Assembly (NCBI GenBank): GCA_037440065.1
Contig: JBBIUV010000018.1
Coordinates: 124,001 to 188,000 of the forward strand
Direction: 5' to 3'
Length of the DNA stretch: 64,000 nucleotides
From: UBA1563 sp037440065
GTDB lineage: Bacteria > Bacteroidota > Ignavibacteria > Ignavibacteriales > Ignavibacteriaceae
The notes below the pieces were generated by a model. It saw only the letters and a list, made by a program, of their open reading frames with translations. It had not been told where the DNA came from and made no database searches. The translations under genes were made by a program, and so were the position numbers. Numbering within the stretch: the first letter of the stretch is position 1; every line of letters starts with the position of its first letter. Positions 18,545 through 26,545 of the stretch are shown in pieces.

Positions 18545-18913
18545 ATGAAAAAAAAATTAATAATGATCGCGGGTGTTTTTGGCTTTTTCGGAGTTGCGCT
18601 CGGGGCTTTTGGCGGGCATGCATTAAAGGAGATTCTTTCACCCGAAATGCTGGAAATTTATAAAATCGGAGTGCAGTATCATTTGATTCACTCGGTTGTA
18701 CTGCTTTGTATCGCACTTTCAGGAAAAGAATTTCTTCAAAAATCATTTGTTTTTTTTGCGGTTGGGATTTCCCTCTTCTCATTTTCGCTTTACACATACG
18801 CAATTAGTGGGGTAAAATTTCTGGTTTTCATTACTCCGTTTGGAGGAACATGTCTGTTGATTGGTTGGGGATTGATTGTTTATCAATCGTGGAAACAAAT
18901 AAAGACTGAATGA
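18545..18913 (+). CDS. DUF423 family small membrane protein
   Basis: The 122-residue product has four predicted membrane helices. It shows the DUF423 hallmarks: a GAFGGHALK segment after the first helix (residues 20-28), a Tyr/His pair (VQYHLIHS), and a Gly-rich ITPFGGTCLLIGW near the end. Length matches the family (about 120-130). Function is unknown; E. coli YgdD is a relative. It is divergent from uvrB and four bases upstream of a longer frame containing the next gene. Confidence 0.9.
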   Translation: MKKKLIMIAGVFGFFGVALGAFGGHALKEILSPEMLEIYKIGVQYHLIHSVVLLCIALSGKEFLQKSFVFFAVGISLFSFSLYTYAISGVKFLVFITPFGGTCLLIGWGLIVYQSWKQIKTE

Positions 18914-18994
18914 CCGATGAATGATTCATTTCTTATTAAACGAATTCATTATTATTTTATTAAAGAATTTTGTTCAATTAAAAAAAGAAATTCA

Positions 18995-20773
18995 ATGAAA
19001 CGCACAATACTTTTTCTTCTTGTTTTTATCTCCGTCTCGTACGGACAATACATTGTTAAATCACCTTACTTACAAAATCCTGATAAAATTATCGGTTATG
19101 TTGATAGCTGCGCCGCTTTTTGGTTGAAAGCATATGACCCGGTGAATGGAGGATTCTATACAAATATTGATAAGTATGGAAAAGCAAGCGGAACGCAAAA
19201 AAATATGCAGACACAATCTCGCGATGCGTATGGATTCGTCCGCGCTTTTATGCTGACCGGAAAAGATGAATATCTTATTAAAGCAAAACAAGCCCTTGAT
19301 TTTATGTACAAACACGCATGGGACAATACAAACGGAGGCTGGTTCTGGGAACTCGATAAATATGGAAATCCAACTTCCGGCAACACAAACAAAGATGCAT
19401 TTCATCAACATTATGGGCTTCTCGGACCCATGGCTTCTTTTGAAGCTACGGGTGATACGCTCGATTGGAATTGGGTGATGAAAGGATATCAAAATAATGA
19501 AGCAAAAATGTGGGACAGCCGTCCAGGATATTTTGGTTATTACGATTACAGCAGCAAAAACTGGTCGACAAAAAACAATAAAAGCTTTAACGCCACTGTT
19601 GACGCGATTACAACTCATTTGCTTTATTTGTATTTGCTTACTAAAGATCAACAATACTTAGACAAGACGCTTCAGGTAATTGATAACATGCAGACATGGT
19701 TTGTTCCGAGCATGGATGTTCAAAAGATTGGTTTTGCCGAAGTGTATGACGCCAATTGGAACAGCATTTCATCCGAAACGATGACAATTATGGGACATGT
19801 TTTAAAAACCGCATGGTGTTTTTCCCGTGTAAATCAAATTCATCCCGATCTTGGTTATATTATTTCGGCAAGAAAATTAATCGAAAATGTTTTAACAAAA
19901 GGGTATGACACCGAACTTGGAGGCCCCTACAAAGATTACAATCGTACAACCGGACAAATGTTAATGTGGGGAAATCCCGACACCGCCAAAGCCTGGTGGC
20001 AGATGGAACAAGCAGTTATGGCTGGATTGCAAATGTATCAATCAACTTCCGACTATCAATATTTAAAGATGGCAGATGAAACACTCGATTTTTTCATGAA
20101 GTATTTTGTTGATCATGTGTATGGGGAAGTTTATGAAAACAGAACACGGCGCGGAGCGCAAACTTGGGGCGAGACAAAAGGAAATCCCAACAAAGCCGGG
20201 TATCACTCGATAGAGCTTGGTTATTACACGTATCTTTACGGAAAATTTTTTGTAAAGAAAGAGCCAATAACTTTGTACTATGATTTTCAACCGGGGAAGG
20301 ACCGCAAAGTATTTTTGAATCCGATTGAATTCCCGTTTGATTCTTACAAAATAAAAGAAGTTGTTTTTAACGACCAATCTTTCACTGATTTTAATGCGGT
20401 TACGCATGAGCTGCATCTTGCCGCTAACGCTGGTGGAAAGTTCAAAGTTACTTATGAACTTAGTGGAACAACTAATATTGCTAGAGATGCAAACAATAAG
20501 CCGCATCAATTTAACCTTGAACAGAATTATCCGAATCCGTTTAATCCTACAACAGTTATAAACTGGCAATTAGCGGTCGGTGGTCATGTAACCTTAAAAA
20601 TTTATGATGTGGTTGGGAATGAAGTAGCAACATTGGTGAATGAAGAGCAACCTGCCGGAAATTATCAGGTAGAATTCAATAGTCAGAATAAAGAATTAAG
20701 TAGTGGTGTATACTTTTATCAACTTCGTGCAGGAAGTTTTGTTCAAACAAAGAAAATGATCCTTCTTCGTTAA
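18995..20773 (+). CDS. Secreted AGE-like (alpha/alpha)6-barrel protein with T9SS domain
   Basis: The start is set at ATG 18995, where a clear signal peptide begins (MKRTILFLLVFISVSYG); 78 in-frame bases upstream encode a charged stretch and are left out. The 592-residue product has an (alpha/alpha)6-like region (~25-410) resembling the N-acylglucosamine 2-epimerase/cellobiose 2-epimerase superfamily. It shows repeated Gly-Gly-aromatic motifs (NGGFYTNID, NGGWFWELD, LGGPYKDYN) and conserved His motifs (DAFHQHYGLLG, ETMTIMGHVLKTAW). The T9SS domain is 511-592. Known family members isomerise sugars and are usually cytoplasmic, so an exported one is unusual. A glycoside hydrolase of similar fold cannot be excluded. 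Confidence 0.88.
   Translation: MKRTILFLLVFISVSYGQYIVKSPYLQNPDKIIGYVDSCAAFWLKAYDPVNGGFYTNIDKYGKASGTQKNMQTQSRDAYGFVRAFMLTGKDEYLIKAKQALDFMYKHAWDNTNGGWFWELDKYGNPTSGNTNKDAFHQHYGLLGPMASFEATGDTLDWNWVMKGYQNNEAKMWDSRPGYFGYYDYSSKNWSTKNNKSFNATVDAITTHLLYLYLLTKDQQYLDKTLQVIDNMQTWFVPSMDVQKIGFAEVYDANWNSISSETMTIMGHVLKTAWCFSRVNQIHPDLGYIISARKLIENVLTKGYDTELGGPYKDYNRTTGQMLMWGNPDTAKAWWQMEQAVMAGLQMYQSTSDYQYLKMADETLDFFMKYFVDHVYGEVYENRTRRGAQTWGETKGNPNKAGYHSIELGYYTYLYGKFFVKKEPITLYYDFQPGKDRKVFLNPIEFPFDSYKIKEVVFNDQSFTDFNAVTHELHLAANAGGKFKVTYELSGTTNIARDANNKPHQFNLEQNYPNPFNPTTVINWQLAVGGHVTLKIYDVVGNEVATLVNEEQPAGNYQVEFNSQNKELSSGVYFYQLRAGSFVQTKKMILLR
20553..20587 (+). repeat. Partly degenerate heptanucleotide repeat in a T9SS sorting-domain coding sequence
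   Basis: Units are CAGTTAT, AAACTGG, CAATTAG, CGGTCGG, TGGTCAT, at the same place in the sorting domain as the cleaner copies at 6586, 8848 and 15564. The encoded segment is VINWQLAVGGH. Confidence 0.4.
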
Positions 20774-20800
20774 CTGTTTGTTTGTGGTGCTATATTTACA

Positions 20801-20828
20801 AAAAAGTCCGGTAGAAACCGGGCTTTTT
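20801..20828. terminator. Bidirectional terminator between convergent genes
   Basis: A 12-bp stem with one mismatch or wobble, AAAAAGTCCGGT (20801-20812) with ACCGGGCTTTTT (20817-20828), has a 4-base loop. T-tracts occur on both strands. It lies between the epimerase-like gene and the permease. Confidence 0.87.
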
Positions 20829-20845
20829 GTATATATGAAAATATT

Positions 20846-22042
20846 TTATTCGTGTACTTTTTTAATTGCTTCAATTTTGTTCCGTTTATAATCAGAAACT
20901 CCAACCACCAAACCAGCCGTAACAACAACAGCACCGATGATTTGATAGATCGTAACCTCTTTTCCGAAAAGTATCATAATAAAGGGAAGAAGCGCGAGCC
21001 AAACGTTGGTATAGGGAACCCATAGATGAGCAGAAAATTTTGAGAGTTTAAAAAATCCAAAACTGTAAATATATCCTGTTAACCCGGCAGCAACCACAAA
21101 TAAAATCGGCCACCAGTTATTTGGAAAAATATCACCATCGAACAAAGCGAAGAATCTATGGTACTCAACCGAGATAAAAATCTTTTCAATGTTCTTTTCA
21201 TCCGCAAGGGATAAATCTTTTTTTAGTTGATACGAAGTTTCTGTTTTAACATAATTAGCTAAGATGAATTCTTTTTTTGTTTCATCAAGTTTTGCGAGTA
21301 CTCGCGTTTCAAATTTATTAACAGGAACTTTCTCCGGAATATTTGCCCGCAGTAAACTTCCGATGAGCGGGAAAATGATGAGCGCGGAGGTAATAAAAAT
21401 CATTTTCCATATTTCCCTCCATAATACTAAGGCATTTGGTCCCACATCTTTTAATGCGGTTTGCACGGTTTTATTGTTTAATATTTGCTGAGAACCCAAG
21501 CAGAGATTGATAATAATGATCCAGATGATGGCGGATGAATCAAGAAAAGTATTCGGATCAGGATTGGCGTCGAAAATTCTTTGTGCATGGGGAATAGCTA
21601 ATCCTAAAACAACAAGTAAAACTCCAATCCAATGTTCTTTTCTGATTGCAGCATCAAACATGAACTTGCCGAAGAATGGCAGAAATGCTAAGTAAATATT
21701 TACATAAGGAGCAAAAAGATGAGGTGAATAATATCGTGGTAAGTAGAAAAATCCGATGTTTTCAATAACACCGGTGAAAGCACAAATCATTATTGTTAGC
21801 AAGGCAACTCGACCCGGCCACAAATATTTTATTTTTTTACCCCGTGCAACTTCAACAATTACCGCAACTATTGCCCAGAGAAGTTTTGAAAGTTCTCTCC
21901 ACCAGGTCATCACTCCAGGAGAAACACCAACTTCTTTGTTTCCAACATATTCCGGTTGGTTGCCCATCCAATTAAGAATGTACTGCCCCCCCAAACCTCC
22001 ATTAATAATCATCACCCAAAGAAAAAGTAAAATTAATTCCAT
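20846..22042 (-). CDS. Multi-pass membrane protein, possible DMT/EamA-like permease
   Basis: The 398-residue product has about ten hydrophobic segments in two halves with similar features: a Gly-rich first helix (NGGLGGQYILNW and NLCLGSQQILNNK), a WWRELSKLLW or LWREIWKMIF segment, and SPHLFAPYVNIYLAFLPF or SAHLWVPYTNVWLALLPF. This internal duplication is typical of the drug/metabolite transporter superfamily. A soluble insert (~225-290) in the second half is rich in Lys and Glu. Substrate is unknown. The family call rests on fold-like features only. GAAGAAG precedes the ATG. Confidence 0.82.
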   Translation of the reverse strand: MELILLFLWVMIINGGLGGQYILNWMGNQPEYVGNKEVGVSPGVMTWWRELSKLLWAIVAVIVEVARGKKIKYLWPGRVALLTIMICAFTGVIENIGFFYLPRYYSPHLFAPYVNIYLAFLPFFGKFMFDAAIRKEHWIGVLLVVLGLAIPHAQRIFDANPDPNTFLDSSAIIWIIIINLCLGSQQILNNKTVQTALKDVGPNALVLWREIWKMIFITSALIIFPLIGSLLRANIPEKVPVNKFETRVLAKLDETKKEFILANYVKTETSYQLKKDLSLADEKNIEKIFISVEYHRFFALFDGDIFPNNWWPILFVVAAGLTGYIYSFGFFKLSKFSAHLWVPYTNVWLALLPFIMILFGKEVTIYQIIGAVVVTAGLVVGVSDYKRNKIEAIKKVHE

Positions 22043-22272
22043 TGATCTTCTTCACTTATGTGAATGAATAGTTCAAATTTTTACGGGGGGTAAAGTTACT
22101 TTTTTTTTTTGAATGAACCTATAAAAATTTAATCCATGTACACAAACAATATTCAAATTGAATGACTGGATGATGTATAGAAGAATAAATTTGATAGTCA
22201 ACCTTAGCTTAAGCGGTATTTAACCACTCAGTTACACAACAATTCTGTCTTCAAACGCGAACATTTTTTCCT

Positions 22273-22280
22273 TATATTTG
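22273..22280 (+). promoter_or_regulatory. Candidate Bacteroidetes-type -7 box of valS
   Basis: TATATTTG matches the TAnnTTTG -7 consensus known for Bacteroidetes sigma factors and lies 31 bases before the chosen valS ATG. The surrounding string CTTATATTTGC is nearly the same as that upstream of the heptose kinase gene. No clear -33 TTTG is seen. Confidence 0.45.
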
Positions 22281-22311
22281 CTGTCAATTATTGATTAATA
22301 TAGAGAAGAGT

Positions 22312-24966
22312 ATGGAGTCCCAAAACATAACCGAAATTCCCAAAGCTTACAATTCATCATCTGCCGAAGACAAATGGTATGCCTACTGGTTAAAGCATAA
22401 AATTTTTCATTCTGAAGTTGATAAAGAAAAAGAACCTTACACTATTGTAATTCCACCGCCGAATATTACCGGCATGTTAACCATGGGACACATTTTAAAT
22501 AACACACTTCAAGACGTGCTCATCCGCCAAAAAAGAATGCAAGGTTTTAACGCTTGCTGGGTGCCGGGAACTGACCATGCATCAATAGCTACTGAAAGTA
22601 AAGTAACAAAATATTTAAAAGATGAAGGAATCGATAAACATCACATTGGCAGAGAAGAATTTTTGCAGCACTGCCAGGAATGGAAAACAAAATACGGTGG
22701 AATCATCATTCAACAATTAAAAAAACTTGGCGTTAGCTGTGATTGGGAACGCGAACGTTTTACAATGGATGATCACTATTATAAAAAAGTTATCGAAGCG
22801 TTTGTGAAACTTTACAACGACGGCAAAATTTACCGCGGAAATAGATTGGTTAACTGGTGCCCAGTTTCTAAATCGGCGATCAGTGACGAAGAGGTAAATT
22901 ACAAAACAGTTAACGGAAACATTTGGTATTTCAAATATCCGGTGAAAGATTCTGATGAGTTTATAACCGTTGCGACTACGCGTCCGGAAACAATGCTTGG
23001 AGATAGCGGCATTGCTGTTAATCCAGGCGATAAACGGTATAAAAAGTTTGTAGGTAAATCGGTGATCCTTCCTTTGGTGAATATGGAAATTCCTGTTATT
23101 GCAGATCATTATGTTGATAAAGAATTTGGAACCGGCGCAGTTAAAGTTACACCTGCACATGATTTTAATGATTACTTGATGGGTCAACGCCACAATCTTG
23201 AAGTGATAAATATTTTTAATCCGGACGCTTCAACAAACGAAAATGTACCGCAAGAATTTCAGCATCTTGATCGTTATGATGCGCGCAAGTTGGTAGTAAA
23301 GAAAATGGAAGAGTTAGGTTTGGTTGAAAAGATTGAACCATATCAAACCAACATCGGATATTCAGAACGCGGCGGTGTGCCGATTGAACCGTATCTCTCC
23401 GAACAATGGTTTTTAAAAATGGATGAGTTGGCAAAACCGGCGCTTGATGTTGTAAAAGAAGGGAAAGTAAAATTTCATCCCGATCATTGGGTAAAGACGT
23501 ATGAACATTGGATGGAAAACATTAAAGATTGGTGCATCTCACGCCAGCTTTGGTGGGGACACCGTATTCCCGTTTGGTACTGTGTTGGTGATGATCATTG
23601 TAACTTAGAATGCAAGCAACCGATTGTTGCTGAAACAAAACCGGAAAAATGTCCGCACTGCGGATGTACAAATCTTACACAGGACACGGATGTACTTGAT
23701 ACATGGTCATCAAGCTGGTTATGGGCGCACGAAGTTTTTAAAACCGATGAAGAAAAAAAATATTATTACCCGACAAACACGCTTATCACCGCACCGGATA
23801 TTATTTTCTTCTGGGTTGCGCGGATGATTATGGCTGGATTGTATTTTGAAAAAGACATTCCTTTCAGCGATGTCTATTTTACAAGTATCATTCGCGATCT
23901 GCAAGGGAGAAAGATGAGTAAGTCGCTCGGCAATTCTCCAGATCCCCTTGATGTGATTGCCGAATATGGTGCAGATGCACTCCGCTTTTCCGTTGTATAT
24001 CTTGCACCGCTTGGACAAGATGTTTTATTCGCAACAGAAAAATGTGAGATCGGCAGAAATTTTGCGAACAAAATCTGGAACGCGGGAAGATTTTTACTGA
24101 TGAACGCTCAAACGATTTCAATTGATAAAAACCTTGCTGAGAAAAATATTGATATTGTTGATGAATGGATTCAATCACGCTTTAACCAAACACTTAAAGA
24201 TCTGAACCGCGCGATGGAAAAGTTCGAATTCAACAATGCATCCAAAATTATTTACTCTTTTGTTTGGAATGATTTCTGCGATTGGTACATCGAACTGTCA
24301 AAATCAAAATTCTATTCCGATAACGAAGAAGTGAAATCAGCCGCATTAACACGGGCTATTTCGCTGTTCGAAAATCTTTTAAAACTTGTTCATCCGTTTA
24401 TGCCGTTTGTTACCGAAGAACTTTGGCAATTAATCGAAAGAAGAAATGAAGGAGAAAGTATTTCAACTTCAATTTATCCAGAATGTGACGAAACTTTGAT
24501 CAAACAAAATGTTGATGACGAAATGAACTTTTTACAGGAAGTTGTAACCGGCATCAGAAATATTCGCGGAGAAATGAACATCGCCCCTTCGAAACCAATT
24601 TCTGTTTACTTAAAAACCGAGGCAAATCTCTCAGCAAGCATTAACTATTTTAAAAAATTAACTCGCGCTGAAGAAGTCGTAATCGGAAAAGATATTGTTA
24701 AACCGGAAAAATCTACCGCAGCAGTGGTAAAGAATTGCGAAATCTATATTCCTCTTGAAGGACTGATCGATGTTGCTGCTGAGCGCGAAAAACTAATGAA
24801 AGATATTAGTCGGCTGGAAGGAAGCATCAACGGAGTTGAGAAGAAATTGTCGAACGAAAATTTTGTGAGGAACGCTCCCGCCAATATTGTTGATAAAGAG
24901 CGGGCGAAATTAACAGATTGGTTTGAAAAACTGGCGAAACTAAAAGAACTTTTACAAAATCTTTAA
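22312..24966 (+). CDS. valS: Valine--tRNA ligase
   Basis: Class I aminoacyl-tRNA synthetase that charges tRNA-Val. From ATG 22312, after AGAGAAGAG, it has 884 residues; an in-frame TTG at 22291 is less likely. Visible motifs are the HIGH-like MGHIL (His60), an editing domain with ATTRPETMLGDSG, the zinc-ribbon-like Cys pairs CPHCGC, the KMSKS loop exactly as KMSKS (534-538), an anticodon-binding domain, and a C-terminal coiled coil (REKLMKDISRLEGSING) typical of ValS. Length fits the family. A SIMPL-domain gene follows after ten bases. Confidence 0.97.
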   Translation: MESQNITEIPKAYNSSSAEDKWYAYWLKHKIFHSEVDKEKEPYTIVIPPPNITGMLTMGHILNNTLQDVLIRQKRMQGFNACWVPGTDHASIATESKVTKYLKDEGIDKHHIGREEFLQHCQEWKTKYGGIIIQQLKKLGVSCDWERERFTMDDHYYKKVIEAFVKLYNDGKIYRGNRLVNWCPVSKSAISDEEVNYKTVNGNIWYFKYPVKDSDEFITVATTRPETMLGDSGIAVNPGDKRYKKFVGKSVILPLVNMEIPVIADHYVDKEFGTGAVKVTPAHDFNDYLMGQRHNLEVINIFNPDASTNENVPQEFQHLDRYDARKLVVKKMEELGLVEKIEPYQTNIGYSERGGVPIEPYLSEQWFLKMDELAKPALDVVKEGKVKFHPDHWVKTYEHWMENIKDWCISRQLWWGHRIPVWYCVGDDHCNLECKQPIVAETKPEKCPHCGCTNLTQDTDVLDTWSSSWLWAHEVFKTDEEKKYYYPTNTLITAPDIIFFWVARMIMAGLYFEKDIPFSDVYFTSIIRDLQGRKMSKSLGNSPDPLDVIAEYGADALRFSVVYLAPLGQDVLFATEKCEIGRNFANKIWNAGRFLLMNAQTISIDKNLAEKNIDIVDEWIQSRFNQTLKDLNRAMEKFEFNNASKIIYSFVWNDFCDWYIELSKSKFYSDNEEVKSAALTRAISLFENLLKLVHPFMPFVTEELWQLIERRNEGESISTSIYPECDETLIKQNVDDEMNFLQEVVTGIRNIRGEMNIAPSKPISVYLKTEANLSASINYFKKLTRAEEVVIGKDIVKPEKSTAAVVKNCEIYIPLEGLIDVAAEREKLMKDISRLEGSINGVEKKLSNENFVRNAPANIVDKERAKLTDWFEKLAKLKELLQNL

Positions 24967-24976
24967 TAGGTGAGAT

Positions 24977-25708
24977 ATGTTTACTAAAAATCAATGGGCA
25001 CTTCCCGCAACAATTCTTGCTGTTGCTTTTATTCTTGGAACGCTATTCATCAGCGGAACATGGAGGAACGTGAGCAAAGCAAATCAAACAATCACCGTTA
25101 CCGGTTCTGCTAAGAAAGAAATTATTTCAGATTTCGGCTTGCTTCGCGGAACAATTTCTGTTCAGTCGACTTCGGCTAAAGATGCTTACCAAGAACTCGA
25201 GAGGCAGAAACCAATTCTTTTTCAATATCTTGCTCAAAAAGGATTTTCAAAGGAATCGTTAAATCTTTTTACGATAACGAACTATCCCGTTTTTGAAATG
25301 AACCCGCAAGGAATGCAGACAAACATTGTAAACGGTTATGTCTACTCACAAAGAATTGAATTGCAATCGAATGATGTAAACAAGATCAGAAATCTCTCGC
25401 TTGAAATTAGTTCGGTGATTGAGCGTGGTGTTAATTTTTCTGTTGAACAGCCGGAATATCAATATTCAAAAATGGCTGAAATTAAAATTGAAATTCAAGC
25501 GGAAGCGGCTAAAGACGCGATGATCCGCGCGAAGAAAATTGCCGAAGCAACCGACGGTGACCTTGGCACAATGCGCAACGCACGCATGGGCGTTTTGCAG
25601 ATCACTCCGAAAAATTCCAACATGGTTTCCGATTACGGAGTGAATGATCTCAGCTCAATTGAAAAAGAAATTACCGCGGTTGTTAATGCTTCGTTTGAAA
25701 TTAAGTAA
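24977..25708 (+). CDS. SIMPL-domain (DUF541) protein
   Basis: The 243-residue product has an N-terminal membrane segment (ALPATILAVAFILGTLFISG) and then a SIMPL domain (~35-243) starting with ITVTGSAKKEI. It also has the family's 'a...A..k...l...l...Gi....l' helix (DAYQELERQKPILFQYLAQKG) and a Lys/Ala-rich helix (AKDAMIRAKKIAEATDGDLG) near the end. Relatives are periplasmic or membrane-anchored; E. coli YggE is linked to oxidative stress, but the biochemical role is unclear. It starts ten bases after valS (ribosome site AGGTGA) and is probably co-transcribed. Confidence 0.93.
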   Translation: MFTKNQWALPATILAVAFILGTLFISGTWRNVSKANQTITVTGSAKKEIISDFGLLRGTISVQSTSAKDAYQELERQKPILFQYLAQKGFSKESLNLFTITNYPVFEMNPQGMQTNIVNGYVYSQRIELQSNDVNKIRNLSLEISSVIERGVNFSVEQPEYQYSKMAEIKIEIQAEAAKDAMIRAKKIAEATDGDLGTMRNARMGVLQITPKNSNMVSDYGVNDLSSIEKEITAVVNASFEIK

Positions 25709-25743
25709 TAAGCTAAACTAAAATTTTTAGTGAGAAAGTCGCG

Positions 25744-26340
25744 ATGAAAAGATATGCTTTTACTATTTTATTCGTATTCGTCCTGGTAACAACTCTTAAA
25801 TGTCAATTTGTGGAGAAGTTTGGGTGCAAATCAAATTTCAGTTTAAACACGGAAAGAAGCGTCAACAACTTCGTTACAAATGAAAATGATAGTCTTAGAA
25901 AAATCTTTTATTCTATAGGAATAGGTTTATCAGAAATTGCTCACATTGGTGCAGGGTATCAGCTCGACAAACAATTCGCTCTTTCACTGAAATATGCCAC
26001 AACATGGCTTTCTTACGGTGGGGTTGGTTTAGTTGCTATTCCTGGAAGCGGTGCCGGTTGGGGAATTACAGCAAGCTACTTTAATGATTTTTGGATTTTT
26101 AACAAAGTATCAATTGAATACCTGTATTATACAACGTTGCCTCCCCGTCATGATCCTTCTGATCACATGATGAAAAAAAATTATGGTAATTATTATCAAA
26201 TTGATATTGGAAAAGAGTACATCTTCAAATCTAAAAACTTGCGATTCTACTGGTTAATTGGTATTGGTGTAAGCGTTCCACAAAAAGAAAAATCTTTGAT
26301 ACTCCCAACAATTGGAATTGGATTTACAAAAAACAACTAA
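25744..26340 (+). CDS. Small exported protein, possibly outer-membrane barrel
   Basis: The 198-residue product has a signal peptide ending near residue 20 (TLKC/QF). Alternating hydrophobic strands rich in Gly and aromatics follow (IGIGLSEIAHIGAGYQL, YGGVGLVAIPGSGAGWGI), as does an ending like a closing barrel strand (LPTIGIGFTKN). This suggests a small beta-barrel, without a recognised family. The Cys at about residue 20 is not in a good lipobox. It follows the SIMPL gene by 35 bases and converges on the Cys-rich gene below. Confidence 0.82.
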   Translation: MKRYAFTILFVFVLVTTLKCQFVEKFGCKSNFSLNTERSVNNFVTNENDSLRKIFYSIGIGLSEIAHIGAGYQLDKQFALSLKYATTWLSYGGVGLVAIPGSGAGWGITASYFNDFWIFNKVSIEYLYYTTLPPRHDPSDHMMKKNYGNYYQIDIGKEYIFKSKNLRFYWLIGIGVSVPQKEKSLILPTIGIGFTKNN

Positions 26341-26386
26341 CATGTTGTTCTCTAATTATTTTACAATCCTTTGTTCTTGCGTCTAA

Positions 26387-26542
26387 TTATAGACTCTTTT
26401 TCTTATCCTTCTTCAATTTCTTTTCCCCCTCTTTTTTACCATACTCTTTTTTGTAAGCCTTGGCGATGTGGCAGTCCTTACAAAAACTGCCGCAACATTT
26501 TTCCCACTCTTTTTCAGAAAACATTTCTTTTAATTTTGACAT
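26387..26542 (-). CDS. 51-residue Cys-rich, Lys-rich protein downstream of tkt
   Basis: This short gene starts with ATG three bases after the transketolase stop. GAAGTAAAG, overlapping the end of tkt, may act as its ribosome site. It encodes 51 residues beginning MSKLKEMFSEKEWEK, then the cluster CCGSFCKDCH (Cys16, Cys17, Cys21, Cys24, His25), then a strongly basic tail with many Lys and Glu. The CxxC plus neighbouring Cys/His pattern suggests binding of a metal or Fe-S centre. The tight spacing and codon pattern support a real gene. Its function is unknown. Coupling to tkt suggests common regulation. Confidence 0.72.
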   Translation of the reverse strand: MSKLKEMFSEKEWEKCCGSFCKDCHIAKAYKKEYGKKEGEKKLKKDKKKSL

Positions 26543-26545
26543 ACT

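Noticed and set aside
18917..18994. In-frame N-terminal extension of the epimerase-like protein
   Set aside because: It is charged and would bury the signal peptide that begins at the internal ATG 18995.
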